From: a virus
Direction: 5' to 3' (one strand)
DNA length: 64,000 nt
IMG/VR virus record: IMGVR_UViG_3300026097_000008
Span: 62,001 to 126,000 of that record
Part shown: piece by piece, positions 15,972 through 25,847 of the stretch
How positions within the stretch are numbered: position 1 is the first letter of the stretch
How the letters are laid out: each line of letters begins with the position of its first letter
Made by a program: the position numbers and the translations under genes
Notes under the pieces: generated by a model
Database searches by the model: none
Seen by the model: the letters and a program-made list of their open reading frames with translations, nothing else
What the model was told of the DNA's origin: nothing

Positions 15972-16858
15972 TAATAACCTCTGCTTTTAAGTCTATTTAC
16001 TTCGGATGATAATTCTTTCACTGCTTCGATTAGATAAGCACTTAGTTTTGTATAGTTTATTCCTTTTGGATTTCCGTCACTGTCTTTGGATACAAGATTA
16101 GGAAGGATTTCGTTTACCGTTTCAGCAATTAATCCTGCTTCATTCTTTGTTGAGCCGTCTTTTCTATCGTAAGTGACTCCGTCAAGTTTTGTTATAATGT
16201 CTAGTGCATCGATGATAGGATTTACATTTTCTTTTAGTGTGATACTTGAATCCTCTACAATTGTAGTTGCAGTCATAGTAGTAAATTGTCCGGTATTTCT
16301 TGTTGTGCTACCAATTGGAGTATTGTTAATTGATCCGCCTGTAATAGGAACTCCAGAAAGACCTCCTGATAAAGTTAGCGATACAGCACTTAATACATTA
16401 CAGGATAAAGTACCAGTGCTAGGTTGATATGTTAATTTCGAACTGCTAACATTCAGTCCTGCAATAGATCCGCTAGTTGAATCTGTGAATGACGGGTAAT
16501 AAGTACTCGAATCAGCATTTTGATCGCTTACTGTGATTCCGCTTGTTATAAAAGATAAGTTTCCATTTCCATCAGTCGACAATACAGAGCCAGCGCCTCC
16601 ATCAGCAGCAGGAAAGGTTAAAGTATAATCTGCACTTACAGTTCCAGGTGCTTGCAGTGTTACAAAATTACTGGCGTTGTCACTTAAAAGCAACCCGTTA
16701 TTATTTGCAATTTGTAAGTCATTAGAGGAAACTGTCACACCCGAACCGCTAGGATTAAAATTAATGTTTTCGTTAGGCTGTGACTGGAAAGTATTATCAA
16801 CGGACGCCAAAGTTCCTAATATTGGTCCACCTACGATTCCTGTTGTAATTTTACGCAT
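15971..16858 (-). CDS. Fibre protein with C-terminal S74 intramolecular chaperone
   Basis: 295 residues. The first 200 are Ser/Thr/Asn-rich beta-fibre sequence. The last 90 are a clear peptidase S74 (endosialidase-type) intramolecular chaperone: SSITLKENVNPIIDALDIIT, the Asp-Gly VTYDRKDG, NEAGLIAETVNEILPNLV and LSAYLIEAVKELSSEVNRLK. In this family the domain trimerises the fibre and then cuts itself off at a Ser near its N-terminal end; the candidate is the Ser in EDSSITLKENV. AAGGA precedes the ATG. Being a separate short gene, it could act as the foot of a longer fibre or as a stand-alone trimeric spike. Confidence 0.85.
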   Translation of the reverse strand: MRKITTGIVGGPILGTLASVDNTFQSQPNENINFNPSGSGVTVSSNDLQIANNNGLLLSDNASNFVTLQAPGTVSADYTLTFPAADGGAGSVLSTDGNGNLSFITSGITVSDQNADSSTYYPSFTDSTSGSIAGLNVSSSKLTYQPSTGTLSCNVLSAVSLTLSGGLSGVPITGGSINNTPIGSTTRNTGQFTTMTATTIVEDSSITLKENVNPIIDALDIITKLDGVTYDRKDGSTKNEAGLIAETVNEILPNLVSKDSDGNPKGINYTKLSAYLIEAVKELSSEVNRLKSRGY

Positions 16859-16867
16859 TTGTTTTCC

Positions 16868-17188
16868 TTATGATGTTGCTGTTTCTATACCGTACACAAC
16901 TGCTGTTACATCAGTTCCACTAGCATAAACAACTATGTTTTTACCTGCATCTAATACAACTCCGCCTCGTTCAACAGTACCGTGTCCTAGTAATTCAGTA
17001 TCATATTCAATATATTCCTCATCACTTGGAGTACCTGATGCTGCTAACGCAATTCTAATATCGCGTGATGTTGCGTTTCTATTTGTCACATTTATTGTAA
17101 CTACACTAAATGTTGCTGCAGGAACAGTATACACAACAGTGTCTGTTGTTGCTGTTAATGCTTCTTGTCCTAATATACCTGTTGCCAT
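16868..17188 (-). CDS. Small beta-sandwich virion protein, family member 1
   Basis: A 106-residue beta-rich protein. The pattern is an N-terminal strand (TDTVVYTVPAATFSVVTINVTN), a short turn, then LLGHGTVERGGVVLDAGKNIVVYASG and a final strand. The same pattern appears in the proteins at 33012-33341 and 41926-42282, with their VLDAG or LPAGTSL segments, so three small paralogues are scattered through the fibre cluster. A GAGAGGA site precedes the ATG. It may be a linker or decoration protein joining fibre parts. Function is unknown. Confidence 0.65.
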   Translation of the reverse strand: MATGILGQEALTATTDTVVYTVPAATFSVVTINVTNRNATSRDIRIALAASGTPSDEEYIEYDTELLGHGTVERGGVVLDAGKNIVVYASGTDVTAVVYGIETATS

Positions 17189-17209
17189 TTTATTTCCTCT
17201 CCGGTAGCT

Positions 17210-20200
17210 TTATCTTAAAAAGTAATTGTATGCTAATGGTAATCCAAGTACAGTACCTGTAAAATTAACATTTGCTTTAATATTTATCGTTTCACCGCTT
17301 ACCGTAGTAATTGTGTTGGTGCCTAGGAAGATGTCCCCAGCTGTCACACTGTTTACGTTAAGAGTGGCTCCGCCTCCACCAATTTGTGATTCAATATATG
17401 CTTTGATTGCACGTTGAGTAGGCACAACAGTGTCACTGTTTGCAGTAAAGAATGGATCTGTACTGAATTCTGTGATACTTGCACTATTACCACCTAGCGT
17501 GACTTCACCTAGTGAAAGTTCTTGGAGTCCTGCAATATTAAACGCTTCAGCGTTCAACGTTGCTACACCAGTTGCCTGTTCAACACTAAACAAATCACCG
17601 ACCCTAAAATTACCATCTTGGTCTGTAGCTGTAAAGAATACTCTACCGCCATCTGAGTCTGTTGTTTCTTTGGTTTGATCTGGATCGTTTATCGGCACTC
17701 CTGGATAATTTGTATCTGTGAAATTACCAGTTCCGATATCTAAGAAGTCGTGTCCTGTTAATCGAACTTGCGAGAATCTAATACGTAGTGTTACACCGTC
17801 GCCATCTTGTGGAGTGTCTTCGATTTCCATTGATGGTGTAATTTGTAAAAATGCTGTATAGCTTCCATCATTACTTCCAAGAAAACTAACTGTATTAACA
17901 AGTTTGAAGAACTGCCCGGGTAAACTATCAAATTCTATATTTGATCCATTTACAGGACGATCACTTAACCGTCTAACAGCAATAAATGTACCGTCTTGGA
18001 AGAAATCAGCAACACCGTTTGAATTTTGTGTATCCATACTTGCTGTAGCTGTAATAAATCCACTACCCCTGTTTACAAATGTAGGATTACCGATCGCACC
18101 ATTACCTATGCGCGGAGTTATAAGCACATCATTAATGTTATTAGGATCTGTTACAGTATCTGTAGGAGCACTTGTATATCCATGTCCCGGTTCTGTTATT
18201 CTTACTTCGAATATTTGTTCATTTGCTACAGCTACTCTTGCTCTAGCAGTTACACCTATTCTCATGTCAACATGGGCTGTAGTTGCGCCAGCGCCTATTG
18301 CTACAAACTTAGGCGTTTGTCCTGGATTGCCAAATGCGATTGCATTTAATCCGCCTGTGTACGTATCTGATAGTGTATATCCGCCACTTGGCCAATAAAC
18401 TCCGTCTTCGGAATATGCAACTTGATTTGTGTCATCAGTTGTCACCACAAATTGTCCTTGACCGTATGCAATCTTAGCACCTACTGTACCAGGTAAGGCA
18501 CCAGATACTGCTGTCCAATTTTGGCCATCTAAGCTATATGCTATTCCTGTTGTATCGTCAGTAATTGCTACAAAACGTCCATTGCCCCAGACTACATCTG
18601 ACCAACCTGCTGTAGTTGGCATGCCTGTTGCTTCTTGGGTCCATGTAATACCATCTTCGGAATAAGCCATTTCCTGACTGCCGTTCTTGACAGCAACAAA
18701 TATACCTTTACCGTATGTAAGTGCAGTATATCCTGTGGATGGCAATGCATTTGATGTTATAGTCCATGTTTGACCGCCATTATCTGAATATGCAACGTCT
18801 CTATCATTATCTCCTATCACAACAAATCGTGTCACACTTGAACTAACTTGTCCTGCTGCTACGCTTGATACTGCACTAACTGTAATTGCAGGTGTAGGCG
18901 AATTTGCAGTCCAACTAGATCCATCTGAAGAATAATTGACAAGCAGATTATTTGTAGCACCATATCCTACTACCATTGCAGTGCTAGGATTTAATGTTGT
19001 GGATCCGTCATCGATTAATGCACTTGTAATATTTGTCCATGCTGTGGCACTAGTAGCAAGTGTCACACTTGTATCAAAATCGGTGCCATCTACACTTGAT
19101 TCAGCTGCTGTACCTGCATCGGGTATTGCAATAAACTTACCCTTACTGCCTAATCCTGTGAAGTCAAAATCTACAACAGCACCTGTATTAGCGTTTATAG
19201 TAGATACAGTTATGACAATGTCATTAGCTGGCGTTGCGCCGCCAACGCTAGTTCCTGCTATAGTAAGTGTATCCAGTCGTGTATAATCTTGTCCAGCAGC
19301 ATTTAGTGTAAGATAATACTTAGAACCGTTTCTAATTACATCAAAAGTAGCACCTGTACCGTCGCCCTGCGAAGTAGTTGCAACACCTGTATATTCTGCA
19401 GATGTTTCCATGTAATGCATTGCATTCCAAGTATCTGATGTCAGTGTTGTTGCTTGTGTATTTGCTTTGGTCGGGCTACTAAACGAAATTCTAGGCTCAA
19501 TCAAATAAGTTGATGTAGAATTAGGAGCAACAATTGTTGTACCCGGTACTACATGATCCCAACCTGCTGTGCCGTCTGTTTCCTTAATTACAGTAGCAAT
19601 CTTTGATCCAGAATTATATGTATCAATGATACCAAAATTACCTGCACCTGCGCCGCCTGTAATATATACTTTCATTCCCGGATATGCTGTAGAACTATTT
19701 CCGTCTGTTGCTGCAAGGGTGACTTGCGATGTAGTTCCTGCTTGCGCAGTGTTTGTGACTACAAGATATCCACTTCCGCCAGCTGTTGCATCTGGATTAC
19801 CCGTTGAGTCATCTACTTCTATTATTCGTCCTTCAAACAATGCTTGATCACGGAATTCATCTGCAACTAACTCTTCTGCGGTTCCTGCTCCAAAGATATC
19901 AATTACTGCTTCAGTATATTCATTACCTGCATGACTAAATTCAAGTCCAAGCAACTCGTTTGTATCAGTAAACACACTTGCTATTGTTGCATTATATTGT
20001 GTTTTGTTATCAACAATAGCTGTGACTGGAGTTTCGTCTGGATCGACTCCTTCTGCTACACTACCAAATGTACCATACGAGTTATTACCATTAGTTGCTC
20101 GTACTCTGCCGCCAGTTTCTGCTAGATAGCCAATGTGAGAGTAGTATGTGAACACAGATACAAGTTCTGCTCTACCGTTGTTAAGGATGTGAGCACCGAT

Positions 20201-23200
20201 ACCGTCACTAATAACCTGTGTAAAGTCATTGCTTACAATAGAGTCATTACCGCCATTATGTAAAGCGCCGTCAATACGTTGTCCTGTAGCAGCAAAACCA
20301 AATGTAGTTAGATTTTGTACATAAGGCGAACGTGCAGTAATCCATACACGTTCGTCATCTGGGCCCCAACCTGGATCTAGACTTGCATATGCTCCGGCTG
20401 TAGGACGACTTGTTCCAAATTCGTTTGCAGGACCAAGATCTCCTCTTAATCCGTCTAGTGTTTGTAGTCGTAGTCCTGTACCATTGCGTAGATAATACAT
20501 ATCTTCTTCTTGTGATCCAATAATACTGTTCACATAGTATCGTGAAGCAAGTTGTGTTCTATAACTACCAGGTAAGTAGATTGTTATGTTATCAGTATAA
20601 GATCTCTTCCACATTTGCGGCCAAGTAAGATCATATTTAATTGCATCTACGTATTCTCTTACATCTCTAGCACATAGTACTCTATCATACTCATATTCTT
20701 TTACTACATAGTATCCTTCACTATAATCAGTAATGGTAGTATCAGAGCCGCCACCTGCAACACTGTATTGTGACGCAGAAATTGTAAATGCTGTAGCACT
20801 TAATATATCTTGAACATAGTATGTTGTTGATGTGCTAAATCCTGCATCTGTAACTGCATCAGTACTATCGTCTGGATTTTCAAATTTGATAGGCATTCCT
20901 ACTTCGAGCCAATCAGTTGATGCAATACTTAATGAATTTGTTGCAGGGTCAGTTGAAGTCACTATTGCTTTAAAATATTCGTCTACATATGATAATGCTT
21001 CGTCTACAATAAATTCTTTGTTAAGTTCTAGTTGTCTAATTGCATTATAGACTTCTACGTCTTCTACAGCATCATTTCCGCCTTCTGGTGCTCCGCTCCA
21101 AATTATATCTTCTACCCATTGCCAAGTACTGTTTATCCCTGCAATTGCTGTTGCATTCCCACCTACATTCTGAACAGCAAGAGTTCTAGCAAATTCGTTA
21201 GCTGCTATTGTTGCTGTTTTTTGATTGCCAAGTATTTTTGCACTAGGTTCTCTCAAATAGCTATAGGCTGCGACTATACTTGCAAAGTTAGTTCCGAGCA
21301 TCCAGTCATAACGTGCAGCAAGTGCAATTTTGCCAATGTCTCTTTGACATTTTGCCTGATCATAATTAAAATCATTGTATGTAGTGTTAATATACTGTAT
21401 TGTGTCGACAATAACATCTTCTCTATCACTTGCAATATCGCTATGAGCTGTTTGATATTCAGCACCTTGATTTGTAATTGTTGGGAATGTGATAGCAGGC
21501 ACACTATCAGTATTGCCAGCTGTTAAAGCATTACGAGTGATGTCAATTTTGTTATCTAACTCATCTGCTTCTGTCGAAGTTGCTGGTGTGCCTGGTGTGG
21601 TTTGGGTTTCGCCGTTTCCTGATTGTTTAGTGTACGTACCGTCTTCAGTGACCACAGCTCTTACTACAGTTTTTAAATGATTATATGCAGCTATTATTTC
21701 AGTTGTGTAGTCTGCATATTCTGTATAAACTGCATTATCTAAGAAGTAAACATCGACATTTCTTGTGCTTGCTTGTGTACCTTGATAAAGTATATCATAA
21801 GTTAAAGCATCAACAAAGTATCCGATGTTTGCTCTATACAAGTTTGCATCATATACAAAGCTGTACGTATTGTTGATGTATGCAATAACGTCTTCTACAA
21901 TAAATGTTCTGTTAGCAACAAGATTATCTTTAGCATCTTTGCGATTTTGAACCACAGATCCAGGATCTGGGAAGGTTAACGCATCCGCATCTCCATCGCC
22001 TGGCGCTGCTGTTCTAAATGTGCCATTTCTTATAATATCGACGATCTCGTCGTAGGCAGTATCTATTCTATCACTAGCATTTGAAGAACCAACAGCACTC
22101 GATCCGTCTGTGGTGACACTTATTTTTAATTGATCTCTTGCATATCTAATTGCACCGACAGTTTGTGTAATTTGATCATTAATAACAGTATAAGACATAG
22201 GTCTTTGATATGCAATGCCATTGTATACAGCATTAAAGTTTGTTCCTAGTGCAACATCGTAAGAAGTATCTGTAATAATTTTTCTTAAATCTCTACGGCA
22301 TTTACCACTATCATACGTAAAGCTACCAAAGTTTTTACTTATAAAGTCAATTGTTTGTTCTTTTATTGTAGGCAATCCAGTTTCGAGTAATTCACTTGCC
22401 GAAGTTAATGCACCGTCAACATTACTCAAACTAGGATATACTGTTGCTACAGTATCAACGCCATTATTAATGATACTTGTAATATTGTCCATCAAGTTGC
22501 CAATTCTAGTGGCAGAGTTTGCATCGCCACCTACACCTGCTCTTTGCGGAAATGGAATTGTACTTACATCGCCCTCTGTGGCTTCAGTTTGCGATACCGG
22601 ATTTACAGTAATATTTCTTCCAACAGTTTGTAATAATGCTTTTAAGTTTCCATATGCTGCTAAAGTTGCGGCTTTTTCACTAGAATCTATTTGCAATGTT
22701 CCAGTTCTACCATTGTAGTATGCTTCGCCTGCAATAACACTTTGGAAATTGCCACCATATGTTAAATCATATCGTAGAGCATCAATAATAAATCCTACAT
22801 CTTGTTTACATTTGGTTCTGCTGTACTTTAGGTTAGGATAATTTTCTGTAATATAAGCAATAGTTTCGTTTTGAAAAAACTCTTTGTTTATGAAAATTAA
22901 ATCTCTAGCTCTAGCATCGTTTGTGTCAACAACACCACTTTCGTAGTATCTTGGCAAGTCAGCTTCAACTTTATTACCTAAACTTGCATCTGATTTTCTT
23001 TTAATTGTTCTGGCCAATTTTTCTACAGATGGTCCAACCACTGAAGTTTCTGCATAAGGCCAGCTTTGATCTTGTGTTTCTGTATTACCGGTTGTAGGAG
23101 TCACAGCAGATCCAGTAACAATATCATCAACAACAGATTTTACTCTGTCTAGTGCATGATAGCTGTAAGTAAAATCTTTCGCAGGAGTAAGCGCACTATT

Positions 23201-23422
23201 TGCAGCAGTTCTCGCTTGTACATTAGCAGAACGCAATTCGTCTCCCATAATACAACATTCTGCAGGTACAATTATAGGCAGCACTTCGTAGTATTTTCCT
23301 GTAGAAACTTTCACTAATGTACTTCTTATTACTCTTGCAGGAACATTTGTATCGTCACCGGCTGTGATAGCGTCTGTTACTATTCCGCTTAGTTCCGTAA
23401 TTGTTTCAAATATAGTTGCCAT
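17210..23422 (-). CDS. Giant fibre/baseplate-associated protein, C-terminal partner of a split pair
   Basis: 2070 residues. It opens with STGKYYEVLPIIVPAECCIMGDELRS, a beta-helix start. Residues about 180-950 contain five helical repeats with the pattern C-x2-D-x6-DA-x2-YDL-x3-G-N at roughly 160-residue spacing. Then a beta-helix with DGLRGDLGPANEFGTSRPTAG, an Asp-box (BNR) propeller of S-x-DG-x-x-W repeats at about 1500-1720, and a C-terminus with TGHDFLDIGTGNF and STDPFFTANSDTVVPTQRAI. This matches the second part of the 2241-residue protein at 25848-32573. Its start overlaps the stop of the 793-residue upstream gene by one base, so together they mirror the single-chain paralogue. Role in adhesion is inferred. 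Confidence 0.75.
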   Translation of the reverse strand: MATIFETITELSGIVTDAITAGDDTNVPARVIRSTLVKVSTGKYYEVLPIIVPAECCIMGDELRSANVQARTAANSALTPAKDFTYSYHALDRVKSVVDDIVTGSAVTPTTGNTETQDQSWPYAETSVVGPSVEKLARTIKRKSDASLGNKVEADLPRYYESGVVDTNDARARDLIFINKEFFQNETIAYITENYPNLKYSRTKCKQDVGFIIDALRYDLTYGGNFQSVIAGEAYYNGRTGTLQIDSSEKAATLAAYGNLKALLQTVGRNITVNPVSQTEATEGDVSTIPFPQRAGVGGDANSATRIGNLMDNITSIINNGVDTVATVYPSLSNVDGALTSASELLETGLPTIKEQTIDFISKNFGSFTYDSGKCRRDLRKIITDTSYDVALGTNFNAVYNGIAYQRPMSYTVINDQITQTVGAIRYARDQLKISVTTDGSSAVGSSNASDRIDTAYDEIVDIIRNGTFRTAAPGDGDADALTFPDPGSVVQNRKDAKDNLVANRTFIVEDVIAYINNTYSFVYDANLYRANIGYFVDALTYDILYQGTQASTRNVDVYFLDNAVYTEYADYTTEIIAAYNHLKTVVRAVVTEDGTYTKQSGNGETQTTPGTPATSTEADELDNKIDITRNALTAGNTDSVPAITFPTITNQGAEYQTAHSDIASDREDVIVDTIQYINTTYNDFNYDQAKCQRDIGKIALAARYDWMLGTNFASIVAAYSYLREPSAKILGNQKTATIAANEFARTLAVQNVGGNATAIAGINSTWQWVEDIIWSGAPEGGNDAVEDVEVYNAIRQLELNKEFIVDEALSYVDEYFKAIVTSTDPATNSLSIASTDWLEVGMPIKFENPDDSTDAVTDAGFSTSTTYYVQDILSATAFTISASQYSVAGGGSDTTITDYSEGYYVVKEYEYDRVLCARDVREYVDAIKYDLTWPQMWKRSYTDNITIYLPGSYRTQLASRYYVNSIIGSQEEDMYYLRNGTGLRLQTLDGLRGDLGPANEFGTSRPTAGAYASLDPGWGPDDERVWITARSPYVQNLTTFGFAATGQRIDGALHNGGNDSIVSNDFTQVISDGIGAHILNNGRAELVSVFTYYSHIGYLAETGGRVRATNGNNSYGTFGSVAEGVDPDETPVTAIVDNKTQYNATIASVFTDTNELLGLEFSHAGNEYTEAVIDIFGAGTAEELVADEFRDQALFEGRIIEVDDSTGNPDATAGGSGYLVVTNTAQAGTTSQVTLAATDGNSSTAYPGMKVYITGGAGAGNFGIIDTYNSGSKIATVIKETDGTAGWDHVVPGTTIVAPNSTSTYLIEPRISFSSPTKANTQATTLTSDTWNAMHYMETSAEYTGVATTSQGDGTGATFDVIRNGSKYYLTLNAAGQDYTRLDTLTIAGTSVGGATPANDIVITVSTINANTGAVVDFDFTGLGSKGKFIAIPDAGTAAESSVDGTDFDTSVTLATSATAWTNITSALIDDGSTTLNPSTAMVVGYGATNNLLVNYSSDGSSWTANSPTPAITVSAVSSVAAGQVSSSVTRFVVIGDNDRDVAYSDNGGQTWTITSNALPSTGYTALTYGKGIFVAVKNGSQEMAYSEDGITWTQEATGMPTTAGWSDVVWGNGRFVAITDDTTGIAYSLDGQNWTAVSGALPGTVGAKIAYGQGQFVVTTDDTNQVAYSEDGVYWPSGGYTLSDTYTGGLNAIAFGNPGQTPKFVAIGAGATTAHVDMRIGVTARARVAVANEQIFEVRITEPGHGYTSAPTDTVTDPNNINDVLITPRIGNGAIGNPTFVNRGSGFITATASMDTQNSNGVADFFQDGTFIAVRRLSDRPVNGSNIEFDSLPGQFFKLVNTVSFLGSNDGSYTAFLQITPSMEIEDTPQDGDGVTLRIRFSQVRLTGHDFLDIGTGNFTDTNYPGVPINDPDQTKETTDSDGGRVFFTATDQDGNFRVGDLFSVEQATGVATLNAEAFNIAGLQELSLGEVTLGGNSASITEFSTDPFFTANSDTVVPTQRAIKAYIESQIGGGGATLNVNSVTAGDIFLGTNTITTVSGETINIKANVNFTGTVLGLPLAYNYFLR

Positions 23423-25803
23423 TAATAGCCTCCTCCGCTACCTGCCCCGGTTGATGTTGATAATGTTGTTGCACCCCCACCGGAAATAATGCTGTCGTAT
23501 TCTAAATCTGCTTGATTTCCAAGGGCTGTTTCAAAATATTGTTCGACGATAGCAGTTGAATTATCTCCATTGGTTGTTTGATAATTTACATCAGGTGCTT
23601 CTTGTTTGAGCACATTTTCGATTAGTGTCAAGCCGTATTGTATACTTGCTACTGTTTCTGCTTCTTGTCCTAAAATATAAAATTGGCCTGGTTCATTTAC
23701 ATATTTAAGGGCTGCTTCTCTACTTCTAACGTTTCCGCCGTGAGTAAGATCCCAAATAAATGCATCAATGAGTAATCCCATGTCTCTTTCGCACTTTGTA
23801 CTATCATATTCAAATGCAGTTGTAAATGGAGCATTATTGTTTGTAATTTGATAATCTGTCCATTCTACAATTTCACGCTGTATAAAACGTCTGTTTAATT
23901 CTAACAGTCTAGCTGCTGACGGAACTTTTGTTCCTCTTTCAATCTGTTGTGTTGCATATCTAATAGTTCTAAAAGGTCTGTCTATTGATATACCATATTC
24001 TGGCGCAGGTGCATCTACACCGTGCTCTGCCACATAATATACATCATCAGACGTACCTAAAGTTGCCCATTCGGGAATGCCACTTGCACTTACAGTAAGT
24101 ATTTGACCATTTGTTCCTATAGGCAATCTTGTTGGACCTACGCTACTGTAATATACAAGATCTCCTGTTGTAGTTAAAACACCTTGTTCTGATCCTACAG
24201 CAATAATGTTCCAGTATGTTCCTGATGTATCTAAATCAGGACGAGAATTTTCTGCTCCGCCGCCTGGATCTGTTTCTGTTTCTGTTGAAAAATCATCACC
24301 TTCTGAAATATGCTGTTGAATACATATATAGGAGTTATCTCCATAACGTGCGACGTCGCCCTGTAAATATTCTTGATCGTCTAACCATTCGCCACGCCAT
24401 CTTAAGCCTTCAGATATTTTTTCCCAGTACAATGCATTTGGTGGTTCTTGATTTTGATGGTCTTGTATACATCTATAAGTCCAAGAACCGTGGCTAACTA
24501 CCTGTCCTACCTCATATTCAAACCCTGCTGAGTCATCGCCCCATGGGCCTAAAAACTTTAATCCTTCTGAAAAAAGATCCCAGTCATCAGCGGAACTTGG
24601 AGGAATTGATCCTGTATGATTAGTCTTTGAAACATATTGGTTTCCGCCATATCTAACAATGTCACCCGCTTGATATTCTGTTTCAATATTCCACTGGTTT
24701 TCAAATACTAAACCTTCAGAAAATTTACTCCAATTTGCAATATCGGTTTCAAAATCAGCCGATGCAGTATGATATGCTGTTGCTATCCATGTTGTCGGTC
24801 CGTATTTTACAATGTCATTAATCTTATATTTTGTGCCAGTTGCCCAATCGCCTTTGTAATCAAAACCTTCATTAAATGCTTCCCATTTTAAAATGTCAGT
24901 TTCTAATCCATCTCCTGAACCTAAGGCAACTGATTGGTGTTCATCAATACATACATACGAGCTTCCGCCATATTTTACAAAGTCGTTTAATCTATATACA
25001 AAGTCTTCGTGCCAGTTGCCTTTCCAATCTAATCCGTCTGTAAAATTGTCCCACTTACTTGCATCATCCGTTTGCCCTCTACTAATAACTTCTACAGAAG
25101 CAGTACTGCTCATTCCTGCATGATGATAACAAAAATAGTATAGAGTATCGGGTGCATCTTCTGCGACTGTAATACGCATTTGTCTAGTGGTTGCTGCTGC
25201 AAATCCAGCATCATATGCCGCAGCATCATCTACTTCTGCACCATCTAAGAAATAGGACACACCATCTGTATAAATTGTTCCGCCATTATGTGTACCGTCT
25301 TGTGTTGTACTCATAACCATCGGATGCCTTGCTACTCCTGCTCCAGTAAACAAATTAGTTGCATCGTCCTGATTCCAAACGTATGTCCAACCTCTCATCA
25401 TTTGTAAATCTGGGTGTGCAACACCGTCAATTCTAAATATACCGTTGCTTACACTCGGATCATCTCTTACAGTGACAACATAGTTTTCTGTGCCTGTATT
25501 TGACCCTGAGGTGTGTCTTTCATTTGCAATGTAAAGAGAAGACCCGTATTTTGCAATATCACCTACAAAATACTCTGTATCGTTTCTCCAATCACCTCTC
25601 CAATTTTGGCCATCGCTTACAAGATTCCATTTTGGAGGTGTAATTTCAAAATCTGTATAGAAACTTTCAGATGCAGTGTGACCTATCACACAAATATAAA
25701 TTTTTCCACCAACTGCTACTACATCGTCTTGAAAATAGGTTGTACCAGTGACCCATTGATTTTTCCAAACAAATCTTAATCTACCAAGTTTAAATTCTGC
25801 CAT
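23422..25803 (-). CDS. Virion protein with seven chitin-binding-like modules and a cupredoxin-like domain
   Basis: 793 residues. Seven copies of a roughly 45-residue module follow the pattern W-x(n)-Y-x2-GDiVkYGg-x-YvC-x3-H, like carbohydrate-binding family 5/12 (type 3 chitin-binding) domains. Between the second and third copies lies a beta-sandwich with RHPMVMST and TLYYFCYHHAGMSST, a His plus Cys-x2-His-x2-Met set of possible copper ligands. The last 170 residues contain one C-x2-D...DAFIWDLTHGGN helical repeat, the type found five times in the next gene. A late promoter and a GGAG site precede the ATG. Probably the N-terminal partner of the 2070-residue protein in a long fibre. Confidence 0.75.
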   Translation of the reverse strand: MAEFKLGRLRFVWKNQWVTGTTYFQDDVVAVGGKIYICVIGHTASESFYTDFEITPPKWNLVSDGQNWRGDWRNDTEYFVGDIAKYGSSLYIANERHTSGSNTGTENYVVTVRDDPSVSNGIFRIDGVAHPDLQMMRGWTYVWNQDDATNLFTGAGVARHPMVMSTTQDGTHNGGTIYTDGVSYFLDGAEVDDAAAYDAGFAAATTRQMRITVAEDAPDTLYYFCYHHAGMSSTASVEVISRGQTDDASKWDNFTDGLDWKGNWHEDFVYRLNDFVKYGGSSYVCIDEHQSVALGSGDGLETDILKWEAFNEGFDYKGDWATGTKYKINDIVKYGPTTWIATAYHTASADFETDIANWSKFSEGLVFENQWNIETEYQAGDIVRYGGNQYVSKTNHTGSIPPSSADDWDLFSEGLKFLGPWGDDSAGFEYEVGQVVSHGSWTYRCIQDHQNQEPPNALYWEKISEGLRWRGEWLDDQEYLQGDVARYGDNSYICIQQHISEGDDFSTETETDPGGGAENSRPDLDTSGTYWNIIAVGSEQGVLTTTGDLVYYSSVGPTRLPIGTNGQILTVSASGIPEWATLGTSDDVYYVAEHGVDAPAPEYGISIDRPFRTIRYATQQIERGTKVPSAARLLELNRRFIQREIVEWTDYQITNNNAPFTTAFEYDSTKCERDMGLLIDAFIWDLTHGGNVRSREAALKYVNEPGQFYILGQEAETVASIQYGLTLIENVLKQEAPDVNYQTTNGDNSTAIVEQYFETALGNQADLEYDSIISGGGATTLSTSTGAGSGGGY

Positions 25804-25820
25804 TTTTTACTCCGCTTACA

Positions 25821-25828
25821 TATTTATC
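25821..25828 (-). promoter_or_regulatory. T4-type late promoter
   Basis: The minus strand reads ATGATAAATATG about 20 bases before the ATG at 25803, in the 44-base gap after the giant fibre gene upstream. The ATAAATA core fits the gp55 late consensus. Confidence 0.65.
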
Positions 25829-25847
25829 ATTATCTATATTTTTAAAA

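Noticed and set aside
17900-18400. Several long plus-strand frames opposite the giant fibre genes
   Set aside because: They arise from biased codon use in Thr/Ser/Asn-rich genes, have no ribosome sites or recognisable domains and overlap well-supported minus-strand genes.
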